A program made the translations under genes and the position numbers. Positions 17,045 through 26,197 of a stretch of DNA of 53,237 nt are shown in pieces. The notes beneath the pieces were generated by a model, which was given only the letters and a program-made list of their open reading frames with translations, was not told the origin of the DNA and searched no databases. The stretch's first letter is position 1; every line of letters starts with the position of its first letter. The stretch is from Nodularia spumigena CCY9414 (GTDB lineage: Bacteria > Cyanobacteriota > Cyanobacteriia > Cyanobacteriales > Nostocaceae), in NCBI RefSeq assembly GCF_000340565.2, contig NZ_CP007203.1, forward strand, positions 2,152,909 through 2,206,145, read 5' to 3'.

Positions 17045-17172
17045 GGAGTGGGGAGAAGAAGCAGGGGAGCAGGGAGCAGGGAGCAGGGGGGAGGGGGGAG
17101 GAAAGATTTTGACTTGCCAATGACAAATGACTAATGACAAATGACTAATGACAAATGACTAATGACTAATCT
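17041..17172. repeat. G-rich and TAATGAC simple repeats
   Basis: A spacer between two convergent genes. It begins with purine-rich GGGAGCA repeats (17045-17100) and continues with tandem AATGACT/AATGACA heptamers (17119-17170) of the kind scattered through Nostocales genomes. Confidence 0.8.
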
Positions 17173-18510
17173 TCATTTTCCCAAGTTAGGTAAAAAGCTC
17201 ACTATTCCGGGGAAAGCAATGATTAAGACCAAAACTAACATTTGCAGCAAAATAAACGGGATAACACCGCGATAAATGTCAGATGTGGTAACTTCTGGAG
17301 GTGCGACACCACGCAGGTAAAACAGCGCAAAACCAAAGGGAGGTGTGAGGAAGGAAGTTTGCAAATTAGCTCCTAAAATCACACCGTACCAAACCAAATC
17401 AATGTTTAATTGTTGGGCTACCGGCACAAATAGAGGTATGACAATAAAGGCAATCTCGAAAAAGTCGATAAAAAAGCCGAGAATAAATACCGTTGCCATG
17501 CTTACAATCAAAAAGCCGACTGTACCGCCGGGAAGATTGGCGAGGACATCGAACATAAATTGATCGCCATTCACTCCCCGGAATACTAAACTAAAGGCTG
17601 TGGAACCCAACAGAATAAACAGCACCATACTGGTGATTTTTAAAGTGGTATCACAAACCTGACGCAGAGATTCTAAGGTAAATTGACGGTTTGCAGCAGC
17701 CAAGGCGATCGCACCAGCACAACCCACAGCCCCCGCTTCTGTCGGTGTAGCAAAGCCAAAAAAGATACTTCCCAAAACCAATAAAATCAGAATCAACGGC
17801 GGTAGCATCACCTGAAATATGCGTTTCCCCAAAGCTTTACCACCAATATCCCGCACCTCGGCAGGCAAAGCCGGTGCTAAATCTGGCTTTAAAAATGCCA
17901 CAATCAGCACATGAAGGGCAAACGCACCCGACATCATTAAACCCGGAATCAGGGAACCAATAAATAAATCACCAACCGAAATCCCCAACTGATCACCCAA
18001 TACCACTAACACAACACTCGGCGGGATAATTTGCCCCAAAGTCCCCGATGCCGCAATTACACCCGTTGCTAATTGTTTGTTATATCCATAGCGCAGCATA
18101 ATTGGCAGAGAAATTAAACCCATAGCCACTACCGTAGCCGCCACCACCCCAGTAGTTGCAGCCAACAGCGCCCCCACCAACACCACAGCTAAAGCTAGTC
18201 CGCCACGTAAGCGTCCCAACACAATCCCCATTGTTTCTAACAAATTCTCAGCTATCCCAGATTTCTCCAGCATTGACCCCATAAAGATAAAATAAGGGAT
18301 AGCTAACAGCGTATAATTAGCCATAATGCCAAAAATGCGCTGTGGCATAGCAGTGAGAAACACCGGGTCAAATACACCCAGAGAAATTCCCACAATGCCA
18401 AATAAAATTGCCACCCCACCCAGAGAAAAAGCTACAGGATATCCCAGGGATAGCAGCACTAACGCCCCAGCAAACATCACTGGCCCCAACCATTCATAAT
18501 CCAGTGTCAT
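17173..18510 (-). CDS. TRAP transporter large permease (DctM)
   Basis: A 445-residue polytopic membrane protein of the DctM family with about 12 helices, of normal length. Hallmarks are MLRYGYNKQLATGVIAASGTLGQIIPPSVV near residue 145 and GFATPTEAGAVGCAGA near 250, together with FFIDFFEIAFIVIPLFVP. It is the Na+-coupled translocation subunit that receives ligand from the DctP protein. Its start overlaps the end of the DctQ gene by 17 bases, so the two are translationally linked. Confidence 0.93.
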   Translation of the reverse strand: MTLDYEWLGPVMFAGALVLLSLGYPVAFSLGGVAILFGIVGISLGVFDPVFLTAMPQRIFGIMANYTLLAIPYFIFMGSMLEKSGIAENLLETMGIVLGRLRGGLALAVVLVGALLAATTGVVAATVVAMGLISLPIMLRYGYNKQLATGVIAASGTLGQIIPPSVVLVVLGDQLGISVGDLFIGSLIPGLMMSGAFALHVLIVAFLKPDLAPALPAEVRDIGGKALGKRIFQVMLPPLILILLVLGSIFFGFATPTEAGAVGCAGAIALAAANRQFTLESLRQVCDTTLKITSMVLFILLGSTAFSLVFRGVNGDQFMFDVLANLPGGTVGFLIVSMATVFILGFFIDFFEIAFIVIPLFVPVAQQLNIDLVWYGVILGANLQTSFLTPPFGFALFYLRGVAPPEVTTSDIYRGVIPFILLQMLVLVLIIAFPGIVSFLPNLGK

Positions 18511-19048
18511 GAATTTCCTCCTGGGGTTCGAGTCTGCCTAGAAGAATAGCCAAATTTTTGATTACCTGAGAAATTCCCTGGAAAATCAACAACACAAAGG
18601 AGACGATAATCATGCTTTTGATAGGGTAGCGGGGTAAACCATCAGGATCTGGCGATGTTTCCAGAATTTGCCACGAAGCCAAAACGGTATCCCAAGAAAA
18701 AAATATCACCATTATACAGAATGGAATGAGAAATAATACTGTCCCCAGTAAATCTGCCAGTGCTTTGCGCCGAGGCGGCCAATTGCTGTAAAACACATCA
18801 ACGCGCACGTGTTCATTGTGCTTTAAAGTGTAGCCCGCACCCAACAAGAAAACTAAATCAAAAATATACCATTGGGCTTCTATGTAAGCATTAGAAGTTA
18901 AGTTAATGCCAATAAACCGTCCCAGGTATCGTCCTGAAACATTCCATACACCAAGGATGACCATGACTAGCACCAGCCAACCGGTCAATTTGCCAATGCG
19001 TTCAGTACAGACATCAATTATTCTGGCTATCTTTAATAGTCTTTCCAA
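18494..19048 (-). CDS. TRAP transporter small permease (DctQ)
   Basis: A 184-residue protein with four predicted helices. The family motif region YTLKHNEHVRVDVFYSNWPPRRKA is clear near residues 76-100, and WYIFDLVFLLGAGY precedes it. The product is the small membrane subunit of the TRAP transporter and pairs with DctM. The gene leads a two-gene minus-strand unit and runs convergent to the binding-protein gene. The Synechocystis counterparts would be GtrA (DctQ) and GtrB (DctM). Confidence 0.88.
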   Translation of the reverse strand: MERLLKIARIIDVCTERIGKLTGWLVLVMVILGVWNVSGRYLGRFIGINLTSNAYIEAQWYIFDLVFLLGAGYTLKHNEHVRVDVFYSNWPPRRKALADLLGTVLFLIPFCIMVIFFSWDTVLASWQILETSPDPDGLPRYPIKSMIIVSFVLLIFQGISQVIKNLAILLGRLEPQEEIHDTGL

Positions 19049-19189
19049 AGATTATCTCACCCTTTTCAATTGCTGTAAGTGTAGTTTACAACTCAAGATT
19101 ACCGAAAAATAGTATTTGTTGATTCAAACTTGGTGTCTTAGAAGTGCGGATATGAGAAAATTAATGTAGATAAATTTTATATTTATTCA

Positions 19190-19789
19190 ATGACTTCAAA
19201 CGTTCCCGTTCCCAAAGTAAAATTACCTATGCAAGCCATAGGGGCTAAGATATTCCACTCTGTTAATATCATTAGCCTATTTCTCATGCTCACCAGTGGG
19301 CTACAAATTTACAATGCTAACCCCGTATTTGGTGGACGTGCTGGTTTACACATTCCCCCCATATTTACATTAGGAGGTTGGTTAGCAGGAGGTAGACACT
19401 GGCACTTTGCGGCTATGTGGTTATTCTCTTTAAATCTCCTCTGGTATGGAATTTATGTTTTAATTACCCGACGCTGGCGACGTAGATTTGTTGGTGTTAA
19501 TGACCTGAAAGCATTACAAAAAACTCAAAATTCTCGGCGTTTAGCTTATGCGTGGCATCGCATCATATATACAACAATTATTCCTATTTTACTGTTAGCA
19601 TTACTTACAGGACTAGGTATGTATAAACCCGCCCAATTTCCCTGGATTGTCGATATGTTTGGCGATTGGCAAGCATTACGCATCGTGCATTTTTCATCAG
19701 TCCCAATGGTAGTTATATTTACGGTTCTTCACTCATTACTAGGACGAAAAGCCGGAGGTTCTCAACTTACTGAATCCATGTTTTGGTAA
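19190..19789 (+). CDS. Cytochrome b561-type membrane protein
   Basis: A 199-residue integral membrane protein of the di-haem cytochrome b561/Ni-Fe hydrogenase b-type superfamily. It has four helices; candidate haem ligands are His23 in KIFHSVNIISLF, the His residues of GGRHWHFAAMWLFSLNLLWYG, AWHRIIYTTIIPI, and VHFSSVPMVVIFTVLHSLLG. It probably passes electrons between the quinone pool and the molybdoprotein encoded 430 bases downstream on the same strand, by analogy with thiosulfate-reductase-like and YedZ/YedY pairs. That coupling is inferred from proximity. Confidence 0.8.
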   Translation: MTSNVPVPKVKLPMQAIGAKIFHSVNIISLFLMLTSGLQIYNANPVFGGRAGLHIPPIFTLGGWLAGGRHWHFAAMWLFSLNLLWYGIYVLITRRWRRRFVGVNDLKALQKTQNSRRLAYAWHRIIYTTIIPILLLALLTGLGMYKPAQFPWIVDMFGDWQALRIVHFSSVPMVVIFTVLHSLLGRKAGGSQLTESMFW

Positions 19790-19815
19790 ATTACGTTAAT
19801 CAATATTCTCTGACG

Positions 19816-20192
19816 TTTTTATAAACTATAAGAACCTCACCCCAGCCCTCTCCTTAGTAAGGAGAGGGAGCATGAATTGTCTTTTACCTATTTTCTAGCG
19901 GTATAGCAATTCCCATTCAAGTGAGGTACAAGCACTAATAATTAAACGCAGATGGACGCAAATGAACGCAGATCATTGTGTACTTTATTAGACTGGGAAA
20001 TGCTATATGCACTTGAATAAAGTACATCATAGCCCCCTCCTTGCTTGCGGGGAGGGGGTTGGGGGTAGGGTTCTTGTATCTCACTCAATCGAAAACCGCA
20101 ATAACATCCCCTCACTTTTTTAGAAACTATAAACAACCTCACCCCAGCCCTCTCCTTACTAAGGAGAGGGAGCATGAATTTTGTTTCACATA
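19816..20192. repeat. Direct repeat pair with hairpins
   Basis: About 70 bases are repeated at 19816-19887 and 20116-20192. Each carries a perfect 23-base palindrome (19846-19868 and 20148-20170), built on CCCTCTCC and GGAGAGGG arms, and is followed by AGCATGAATT. Between them lie a further hairpin, CCCCCTCC with its GGAGGGGG partner (20033-20058), and the small element at 19902-20007. There is no gene. Confidence 0.85.
19902..20007. mobile_element. Putative MITE with TATAGCA termini
   Basis: The left end TATAGCAATTCCCA is the near-perfect inverse of the right end TGGGAAATGCTATA, spaced 106 bases overall. The interior holds ACGCAGATGGACGCAAATGA, a common dispersed sequence in these genomes. 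There is no coding capacity. Confidence 0.6.
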
Positions 20193-20216
20193 TTTTACCC
20201 ACTGAGCAAAAAATAG

Positions 20217-20924
20217 ATGAATTTACATTACATACAGCGTCGTCAATTTCTCAAAATTTCGGGATTATCTAGCATAAGTTTACTTTTAGGTGGTTGTGGT
20301 ACACCATTATTTGAAGATATAGTCGGACCACTTTCTGAACCACTAAATCGCAAAGTCGGGGAATTAATATTTCAACCTCAAAAGCCTGTCCCAGAGTTTG
20401 CGCTGAGTCAAGTTAAACCAGAAGAATTGATAGTTAATACTTTTAGAAGTACGCCAATTATTGACCCAAATAAATATCGTTTAATTATTGATGGTGAAGT
20501 TAACAACCCTCTTAGCCTCAGCTTGGCTGAAATTCAAGCTTTACCACTAAGTTCTATGATTATTCGTCATATTTGCGTAGAAGGTTGGGCGGCTATAGTA
20601 CAGTGGGGTGGTGTATGTCTACGAGAAATTATCGCTCTGGCTGAACCTCAAGCTAATGTCCGGTTTGCTTATTTTAAATCGGCTGATGGTTATTATGAAA
20701 GTTGGGATATAGCTTCAGCTTTACATCCTCAGACTTTGTTAGCTTATGAAAAGAACGGTGCAGCTTTACCAGTTGAGAATGGTGCGCCTTTACGTTTAGC
20801 TTCGCCGATTAAACTTGGTTATAAGCAGAGTAAATGGGTGACTAAAATCTCGCTTTTGAGTAGTTTATCACCCTTCAAGGGCTATTGGGAAGATCAGGGT
20901 TATGATTGGTTTGCCGGACTTTAG
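20217..20924 (+). CDS. YedY/sulfite oxidase-like molybdopterin-dependent oxidoreductase
   Basis: A 235-residue protein with a twin-arginine signal (RRQFLKISG) followed by a lipobox, LLLGGC, so it is probably exported folded and lipid-anchored. The mature part matches the oxidoreductase molybdopterin-binding domain: NKYRLIIDGEVNNPLSLSLAE, then the Mo-ligating Cys in IIRHICVEGWAAIVQWGG (about residues 118-135) and LRLASPIKLGYKQSKWV near the end. There is no dimerisation domain, as in MsrP/YedY. The upstream cytochrome b561 gene is a plausible electron partner. The substrate is unknown; methionine sulfoxide or another sulfur compound is possible. Confidence 0.87.
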   Translation: MNLHYIQRRQFLKISGLSSISLLLGGCGTPLFEDIVGPLSEPLNRKVGELIFQPQKPVPEFALSQVKPEELIVNTFRSTPIIDPNKYRLIIDGEVNNPLSLSLAEIQALPLSSMIIRHICVEGWAAIVQWGGVCLREIIALAEPQANVRFAYFKSADGYYESWDIASALHPQTLLAYEKNGAALPVENGAPLRLASPIKLGYKQSKWVTKISLLSSLSPFKGYWEDQGYDWFAGL

Positions 20925-21163
20925 GGAGTTTTAAAGTGTCGCTGGGAAGGTGGAAATAGGAGATGGAACAATACAGTTCAGTTAACCAATTTTTTCCGAA
21001 TCTGTCTTCTCTCTCTGTGTTCTCTGCGCCTCTGCGGTTCGTTAAAACGTTAAAATCCACATTCTGCACCCTTCACTCAAACGTATTGGGATATGGAAAG
21101 GACTAAACTCCAGTTACTACGAACTTTAATTATTTACTCTGTTTTAATTAGGTAATAATAAAA

Positions 21164-22603
21164 ATGAACTTTTTTGATAAATTGCAGGGTAGCATATCAC
21201 AAAATCAAAGCTTACTTTTTGTAGGACTTGACCCAAATCCAGAGATGATGCCAAAGCATTATAAATCTCAGGATGTTATCTCTGATTTGCATAATTGGTT
21301 ACAATTTATTATTACCGAAACGGTTGATTTTGTCTGTGCTTATAAGCCAACTTTGGGATTTTATGAAGCTTTGGGAGTTCCGGGTTTAGAACTGCTGCAA
21401 AAAACTTTAGCGGCTATTCCCAGTCATATTCCTATTATTTTGGATGCTAAACATAGTGACTTAAATACCAGTACGGTTTTTGCTCGTGCAGTATTTACAG
21501 AATGGAATGTAGATGCTATCACTCTCAGTCCCTATACAGGTCAAGACCATGTAGCACCATTTTTAGTTTACCCTGATAAAGCAGTATTTATTTTATGTTG
21601 TACTACTAATTTAGGTGCAGAAGCTTTACAACAATATCCCACAAATGAATCACCTCTTTATTTACAGGTGGTGAAGGAGTCGAAAAATTGGGGAACTCCT
21701 GAACAATTGGGTTTGGAAGTAGGTACGATAAATGCTGAAGTTTTGGCGCTAATTCGGGCGGTTGCGCCTGAGAGGATAATTATGGCGCGTAGCATTTGGG
21801 CTGAGGGAAGTCATCTCAATCAAATTTTAGAAGCTGGTTTGAGTGCTAATGGTGATGGGTTATTGATTCCGGTTCCTCAAGATATGTTGAGTCAACCAAA
21901 TTTAGCTGAAAATATTCAGGCTTTACGTGCAGAAATTAATCAAGGGAAAACTGAAATTGTGCGTGATGCTTCTACCTGTGCTGTGTGGTTACCTGATGTT
22001 TCTGTTTCAACTCAACATCCCCAACAAGATTTGATTTTACAACTTTATGATGTTGGTTGTATTATGTTTGGCAGTTTTGTACAAGCATCGGGAGCTACTT
22101 TTCCTTATTACATTGATTTACGGAAAATTATTTCTAATCCTCAAGTTTTTAATCAAGTTCTCAGTGCTTATGAGGAGATTTTGAATTCTCTGAATTTTGA
22201 TCGGTTAGCAGGTATTCCCTACGGTTCTTTACCCACTGCGACTGGTTTATCTTTGCGTCTTCATTGTCCGATGATTTATCCCCGGAAGGAGGTAAAAGCA
22301 CACGGAACTCGGAGGTTAATTGAGGGTAGTTTTTATCCTGGTGAAACTGTGGTGGTGGTTGATGATATTTTGATCACTGGTAAAAGTGTGATGGAAGGTG
22401 CTGAAAAGTTAAAGTCAGCAGGATTGAATGTTCAGGATATTGTAGTATTGATTGACCATGAAAATGGTGTGCAAGACAGATTGCTAGATAATGGTTATCG
22501 AGGTCATTCTGTTTTTACTCTTTCGGAAATTACAGAAACGCTTTATCAGGCTGGTAGAATTAATCAGGAACAGTTTTTAGCTTTTAAGGAAAGTGAAGAA
22601 TAG
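21164..22603 (+). CDS. pyrF-pyrE: Bifunctional orotidine-5'-phosphate decarboxylase / orotate phosphoribosyltransferase
   Basis: A 479-residue fusion. About residues 1-275 are a group 2 OMP decarboxylase: the first catalytic Lys in AYKPTLGFYEALG, the Asp-Lys-Asp set in LDAKHSDLNTS near 95, and a phosphate-binding region IIMARSIWAEG. About residues 285-479 are an orotate phosphoribosyltransferase with the PRPP motif VVVVDDILITGKS near 400. The order is decarboxylase then transferase, opposite to animal UMPS, and typical of cyanobacteria. It performs the last two steps of UMP synthesis. A dihydroorotase homologue lies 3.6 kb downstream. Confidence 0.94.
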   Translation: MNFFDKLQGSISQNQSLLFVGLDPNPEMMPKHYKSQDVISDLHNWLQFIITETVDFVCAYKPTLGFYEALGVPGLELLQKTLAAIPSHIPIILDAKHSDLNTSTVFARAVFTEWNVDAITLSPYTGQDHVAPFLVYPDKAVFILCCTTNLGAEALQQYPTNESPLYLQVVKESKNWGTPEQLGLEVGTINAEVLALIRAVAPERIIMARSIWAEGSHLNQILEAGLSANGDGLLIPVPQDMLSQPNLAENIQALRAEINQGKTEIVRDASTCAVWLPDVSVSTQHPQQDLILQLYDVGCIMFGSFVQASGATFPYYIDLRKIISNPQVFNQVLSAYEEILNSLNFDRLAGIPYGSLPTATGLSLRLHCPMIYPRKEVKAHGTRRLIEGSFYPGETVVVVDDILITGKSVMEGAEKLKSAGLNVQDIVVLIDHENGVQDRLLDNGYRGHSVFTLSEITETLYQAGRINQEQFLAFKESEE

Positions 22604-22689
22604 CTGCCTCAAGATACCTAACTTTTTAGAGAAGTCGGGTATCTGACCCTCTGCTTCGGGAGTAAATCAGATAGGATTACTATATTAAT

Positions 22690-22779
22690 AGGACTTACGC
22701 AAAAACTCTCTTAAACCCTCTTGACTCGGTGTACTCTGTGCCTCTGTGGTTAGTTTTCCCATAAATTTGCGTAAGTTCT
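22690..22779. mobile_element. MITE, AGGACTTACGCA family, copy 1
   Basis: Left terminus AGGACTTACGC and right terminus GCGTAAGTTCT (one change) form inverted ends. It is 90 bases long and non-coding. The internal text TGTGCCTCTGTGGTTAG is a frequent dispersed segment. Confidence 0.75.
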
Positions 22780-22805
22780 AATTAAGTTAATTTATCATAT
22801 TATTT

Positions 22806-23903
22806 ATGTCTATTTCACTAAAAGAATTGCTAAAATGGTTAATATTAACGTTGCTTTTTCCGATAGTATTTCTCAATTTTTGGCTAATATTTCTATTTTT
22901 AAAGTCATTTCAAGAGTTGGTAACAATTTTTATCTTGGCTACTTTGCTGGCTTTTATTTTGAATTATCCTGTGAAGTTTTTTGAAAAAGCTGGTGTTAAC
23001 CGGAATTATGCAGTAGCCTTAGTATTGATATCTGCTTTGGTAATTTTCGCGGTTTTTGGTATAGTTTTGTTACCTATCATTTTGCCGCAATTCAATGAAA
23101 TGGTTAAATTACTGCCTCAATGGATTGATGCAAGTGGTGAAAAATTTCAACTTCTGAATAACTGGGCTATTAGCCACGGTTTAAACATTAATTTTAGTGA
23201 GATTATCAGTGATTTCACAGAGCGTTTGCCAAATGAATTGGAGAATATCACCGATAACCTTTTCAGTATTTTTATAGAAACTGTTGATAGTGTTTCTGAT
23301 ATTTTAATTACAGTAGTATTGACTTTTTATATTTTATTAGATAGTCCAAGGATTTGGTCAGGGATATTTAAAAAATTGCCTTGGAGTTTTACTGATAAAG
23401 TACAGCGATCGCTTCAGCAAAATTTTCAAAATTATTTGATTGGTCAGGTAACTTTAGCCTCGCTGATGGGATGTTTATTAACAGTGATATTTTTAGTTTT
23501 CCAAGTTCAGTTCGGTTTAATCTTTGGTTTGGGTGTGGGAATATTCAGCTTAATTCCCTTTGGTGATGTTGTTAGTATTAGTTTAATTACTTTAATTATA
23601 GCAGCACAGAATTTTTGGTTGGCGGTGAAAGTTTTAGCTGTGGCTGTGGTGACTGACCAGTTTATTGACCAGGCGATCGCACCTCGGCTTTTAGGTAAAT
23701 TTACAGGACTAAGGCCAATATGGGTGTTGGTTGCTTTGTTGCTCGGAACCTCTATTGGCGGGTTGTTGGGATTGTTAATTGCTGTACCCATAGCTGGATT
23801 TATTAAAGATACCTTAGATGGCTTTTCTGAGCCTGATGATAGCACTTGCACTGTTACAGATGCAGAAATACCAGAGATATTAAATCAGGAACCGACATCT
23901 TAA
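22806..23903 (+). CDS. AI-2E family transporter (YdiK/PerM type)
   Basis: A 365-residue membrane protein of the AI-2 exporter/PurR-regulated permease family. It has about eight helices, with the conserved central loop SFTDKVQRSLQQNFQNYLIGQ and the C-terminal family signature VTDQFIDQAIAPRLLGKFTGLRPIWVL. Members range from TqsA-like exporters to Na+/H+ antiporters, so the substrate is open. The C-terminal 25 residues are acidic and probably cytoplasmic. Confidence 0.85.
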   Translation: MSISLKELLKWLILTLLFPIVFLNFWLIFLFLKSFQELVTIFILATLLAFILNYPVKFFEKAGVNRNYAVALVLISALVIFAVFGIVLLPIILPQFNEMVKLLPQWIDASGEKFQLLNNWAISHGLNINFSEIISDFTERLPNELENITDNLFSIFIETVDSVSDILITVVLTFYILLDSPRIWSGIFKKLPWSFTDKVQRSLQQNFQNYLIGQVTLASLMGCLLTVIFLVFQVQFGLIFGLGVGIFSLIPFGDVVSISLITLIIAAQNFWLAVKVLAVAVVTDQFIDQAIAPRLLGKFTGLRPIWVLVALLLGTSIGGLLGLLIAVPIAGFIKDTLDGFSEPDDSTCTVTDAEIPEILNQEPTS

Positions 23904-23907
23904 TAGT

Positions 23908-24020
23908 CTAGTCGTGGGTACAGTTTTTAGTACAGCAAGGCGTAAATAGCACAACCATTTTAAATCAATTAAAAGCTTATTTTATCAGCTTTTTAACTTT
24001 TGACTTCACGGCGGTTTCTA
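23908..24020. mobile_element. MITE, CTAGTAC family, divergent copy in reverse orientation
   Basis: This reads GCGTAAATAGCACAACCATT, then TTAAATCAATTAAAAGC and ACTTTTGACTTC, the reverse complement, with several changes, of the two near-identical copies at 33192 and 46802. It starts five bases after the preceding gene. The right boundary is approximate. Confidence 0.68.
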
Positions 24021-24421
24021 CCTGATCCTCTGTCTGAAGATTGATTTGGTATTGAATAACAAATAGCAGAAATCAGCAGCAGTGAAACAATTGCAGAATC
24101 AGTCAGCATGATAGATACAAGTTATGAAAAGATAGTCAGCCGAAAATTCCAGCCTACATTACCTCTCAAAAACTCGATTCAGTCTTAGGTCTGAATTTGT
24201 CTGCCAAAATGTTAAATTCCTTTAAATCCCATTTCTGCTTCTATAGGACTCCTATTTGATTTCTGTTGGCGTAGCCTGCGCTTTGCGCTTACAACTCAAA
24301 AAGCTGTTTCCCACGGACCACTCCCCCGGTTACTGAGCGCAGTCGAAGTAACTCCCCACGGACCACCTACGCCGGTCAGTATGGCTACGCCACGCAAGCT
24401 ATCAAAAATCAAAGCGGATTA
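24021..24421. other. Intergenic region with dispersed palindromes
   Basis: No gene is present. Positions 24255-24410 carry small palindromic blocks (CACGGACCACT, GGCGTAGCC/GGCTACGCC types) common in Nostoc spacers. Confidence 0.5.
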
Positions 24422-24565
24422 CTATATCTCTTGTTGTGCTGGTGCAGATTTTACGCCATCTGGGGTAACTCGGCGGTGATGCTGTTGCCAAATGCCAAAT
24501 TGGCTGAGAAATATACCAATTAAAATTAGGCTACCGCCGATATATTGACCACGGTAATGAAAACG
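24422..24565 (-). pseudogene. C-terminal remnant of an EamA/DMT-type permease
   Basis: The minus strand reads QYIGGSLILIGIFLSQFG, then IWQQHHRR and PDGVKSAPAQQ before a TAG at 24422-24424. The pattern GxYIGGxLILxGIFLS matches the last helix of EamA drug/metabolite transporters. A stop occurs in frame a few codons upstream, so only about 45 codons remain. Confidence 0.5.
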
Positions 24566-24730
24566 CTGCTAATCATCCTAGAGTTTGCAGATTACGTCTA
24601 GGTGATTACGGATAAAGGTTAGCATTAATTAGGGAAGTCCAGATGCCCGCCCCACAAAAGCTATTTATTCTGAAGTAAGCTGCTGTAATCGTTGTAGAAT
24701 TAGTCCTTTAGATATAGGAGGGCAAAACAG

Positions 24731-26083
24731 ATGACTCGTGTCATCATTGTGCGCCACGGACAAAGCAGCTATAACACCGAGCGGCGAATCCAGGGACGCA
24801 CCGACGTGTCAAGATTAACAGAAAAAGGTGGTGCTGATGCCAGTAAAGTAGGAAAAGCCCTCAGCAATATTTCATTTAATGCTATTTATAGCAGTCCTCT
24901 CCAGCGAGCCAAAAAAACCGCCGATATTATCTATAGTGAGTTAGCACCTGATTCTAAACAGTCTGTTGCGCCGCAAATTTCCGAGCAGTTGATGGAAATT
25001 GATTTGCCTTTGTGGGCAGAAATGCTCAGTGCTGATGTCAAGGAAAAGTTTACCGAAGACTACCGCACCTGGAAAGAACGTCCCCATGAACTGCAAATGT
25101 TGGTGAAGGATGGAGAAGGGACAAAAGAACATTTTCCTGTCCTGGCTATCTATCAACAAGCGCGGTTGTTTTGGCAAGAAATTTTGTCACGTCATCAAGG
25201 ACAAACCATCCTGATAGTCGGACATAATGGCATTAATCGCGCCCTGATTAGTACAGCATTGGGTATTCCCCCTAGTCGCTACCATTGCCTACAGCAATCT
25301 AATTGTGGCATCAGTGTATTGAATTTTGTCGGTGGTTTAGGAGAACCAGTCCAACTAGAATCGATGAATCAAACGCAACACATGGGAGAAGCTTTTCCCT
25401 CCTTGCGACCGAATCATCAGGGAGTGCGATTGTTGTTGGTACGTCATGGAGAAACCGAATGGAATCGCCAAACCAGATTTCAGGGACAAATTGATATCCC
25501 GTTGAATGATAATGGTAGGAAACAGGCGCAAACAGCCGGCGAATTTTTGCAAGACGTGGAAATTGACTTTGCTGTGAGTAGTTCAATGCTGCGCCCGAAA
25601 GAAACAGCAGAACTGATCTTGGATCACCATCCTCATGTAAATTTAGAATTACAAGATGGTTTAAGAGAAATCAGTCACGGACTTTGGGAAGGAAAACTAG
25701 AAAAAGAGATAGAGGAAGAATTTCCCGGAGAGTTACAGCGCTGGCGACTTATGCCAGCAGAAGTACAAATGCCTCAAGGGGAAAACTTGCAGCAGGTTTG
25801 GGAACGTAGTGTAGCAACTTGGCAATCAATTGTACAAGCGGCATTAACAAATCAACTCAAAACTGGATTAATAGTGGCTCACGATGCTACTAATAAAACC
25901 TTGCTGTGTCATGTTCTGGGTTTATCAACAGAAAACTTCTGGAATTTCCGCCAAGGTAATGGTGCTGTTAGCGTCATCGATTACCCATCGGGACTAAATG
26001 GTTTACCAGTGCTACAAGCAATGAACATTACCAGTCATTTGAGTGGCGGTGTACTCGATAAAACTGCGGCTGGAGCCTTGTAA
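24731..26083 (+). CDS. Double-domain histidine phosphatase
   Basis: A 450-residue protein made of two phosphoglycerate-mutase-like domains. Domain 1 has VRHGQSSYN (residues 6-14), YSSPLQRAKKTA and VGHNGINR (about 157). Domain 2 has VRHGETEWN (about 236), SSMLRPKETA and VAHDATNK (about 385). Both keep the RHG phosphohistidine loop, and the second has His-Asp where His-Gly is usual. A strong AGGAGGG ribosome site precedes the ATG. Two-domain forms are conserved in cyanobacteria; the substrate cannot be read from sequence, with sugar phosphate and phosphoserine both possible. Confidence 0.87.
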   Translation: MTRVIIVRHGQSSYNTERRIQGRTDVSRLTEKGGADASKVGKALSNISFNAIYSSPLQRAKKTADIIYSELAPDSKQSVAPQISEQLMEIDLPLWAEMLSADVKEKFTEDYRTWKERPHELQMLVKDGEGTKEHFPVLAIYQQARLFWQEILSRHQGQTILIVGHNGINRALISTALGIPPSRYHCLQQSNCGISVLNFVGGLGEPVQLESMNQTQHMGEAFPSLRPNHQGVRLLLVRHGETEWNRQTRFQGQIDIPLNDNGRKQAQTAGEFLQDVEIDFAVSSSMLRPKETAELILDHHPHVNLELQDGLREISHGLWEGKLEKEIEEEFPGELQRWRLMPAEVQMPQGENLQQVWERSVATWQSIVQAALTNQLKTGLIVAHDATNKTLLCHVLGLSTENFWNFRQGNGAVSVIDYPSGLNGLPVLQAMNITSHLSGGVLDKTAAGAL

Positions 26084-26111
26084 AAAACTAATCAACCTCT
26101 AGCAAAAATGA

Positions 26112-26180
26112 AAATCCAACCACAGATACACATAAAAAAACACCGTTATTTCATCTGTGTTCATCTGTGGTTATAAATAA
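26112..26180. repeat. Inverted repeat, CCACAGATG type
   Basis: AACCACAGATACACATAAA and its approximate inverse (TCTGTGTTCATCTGTGGTT) form a long imperfect hairpin in the spacer before the dihydroorotase gene. It may terminate the upstream transcript. This is a commonly dispersed sequence. Confidence 0.65.
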
Positions 26181-26197
26181 TCATAAATTCAAATTTC

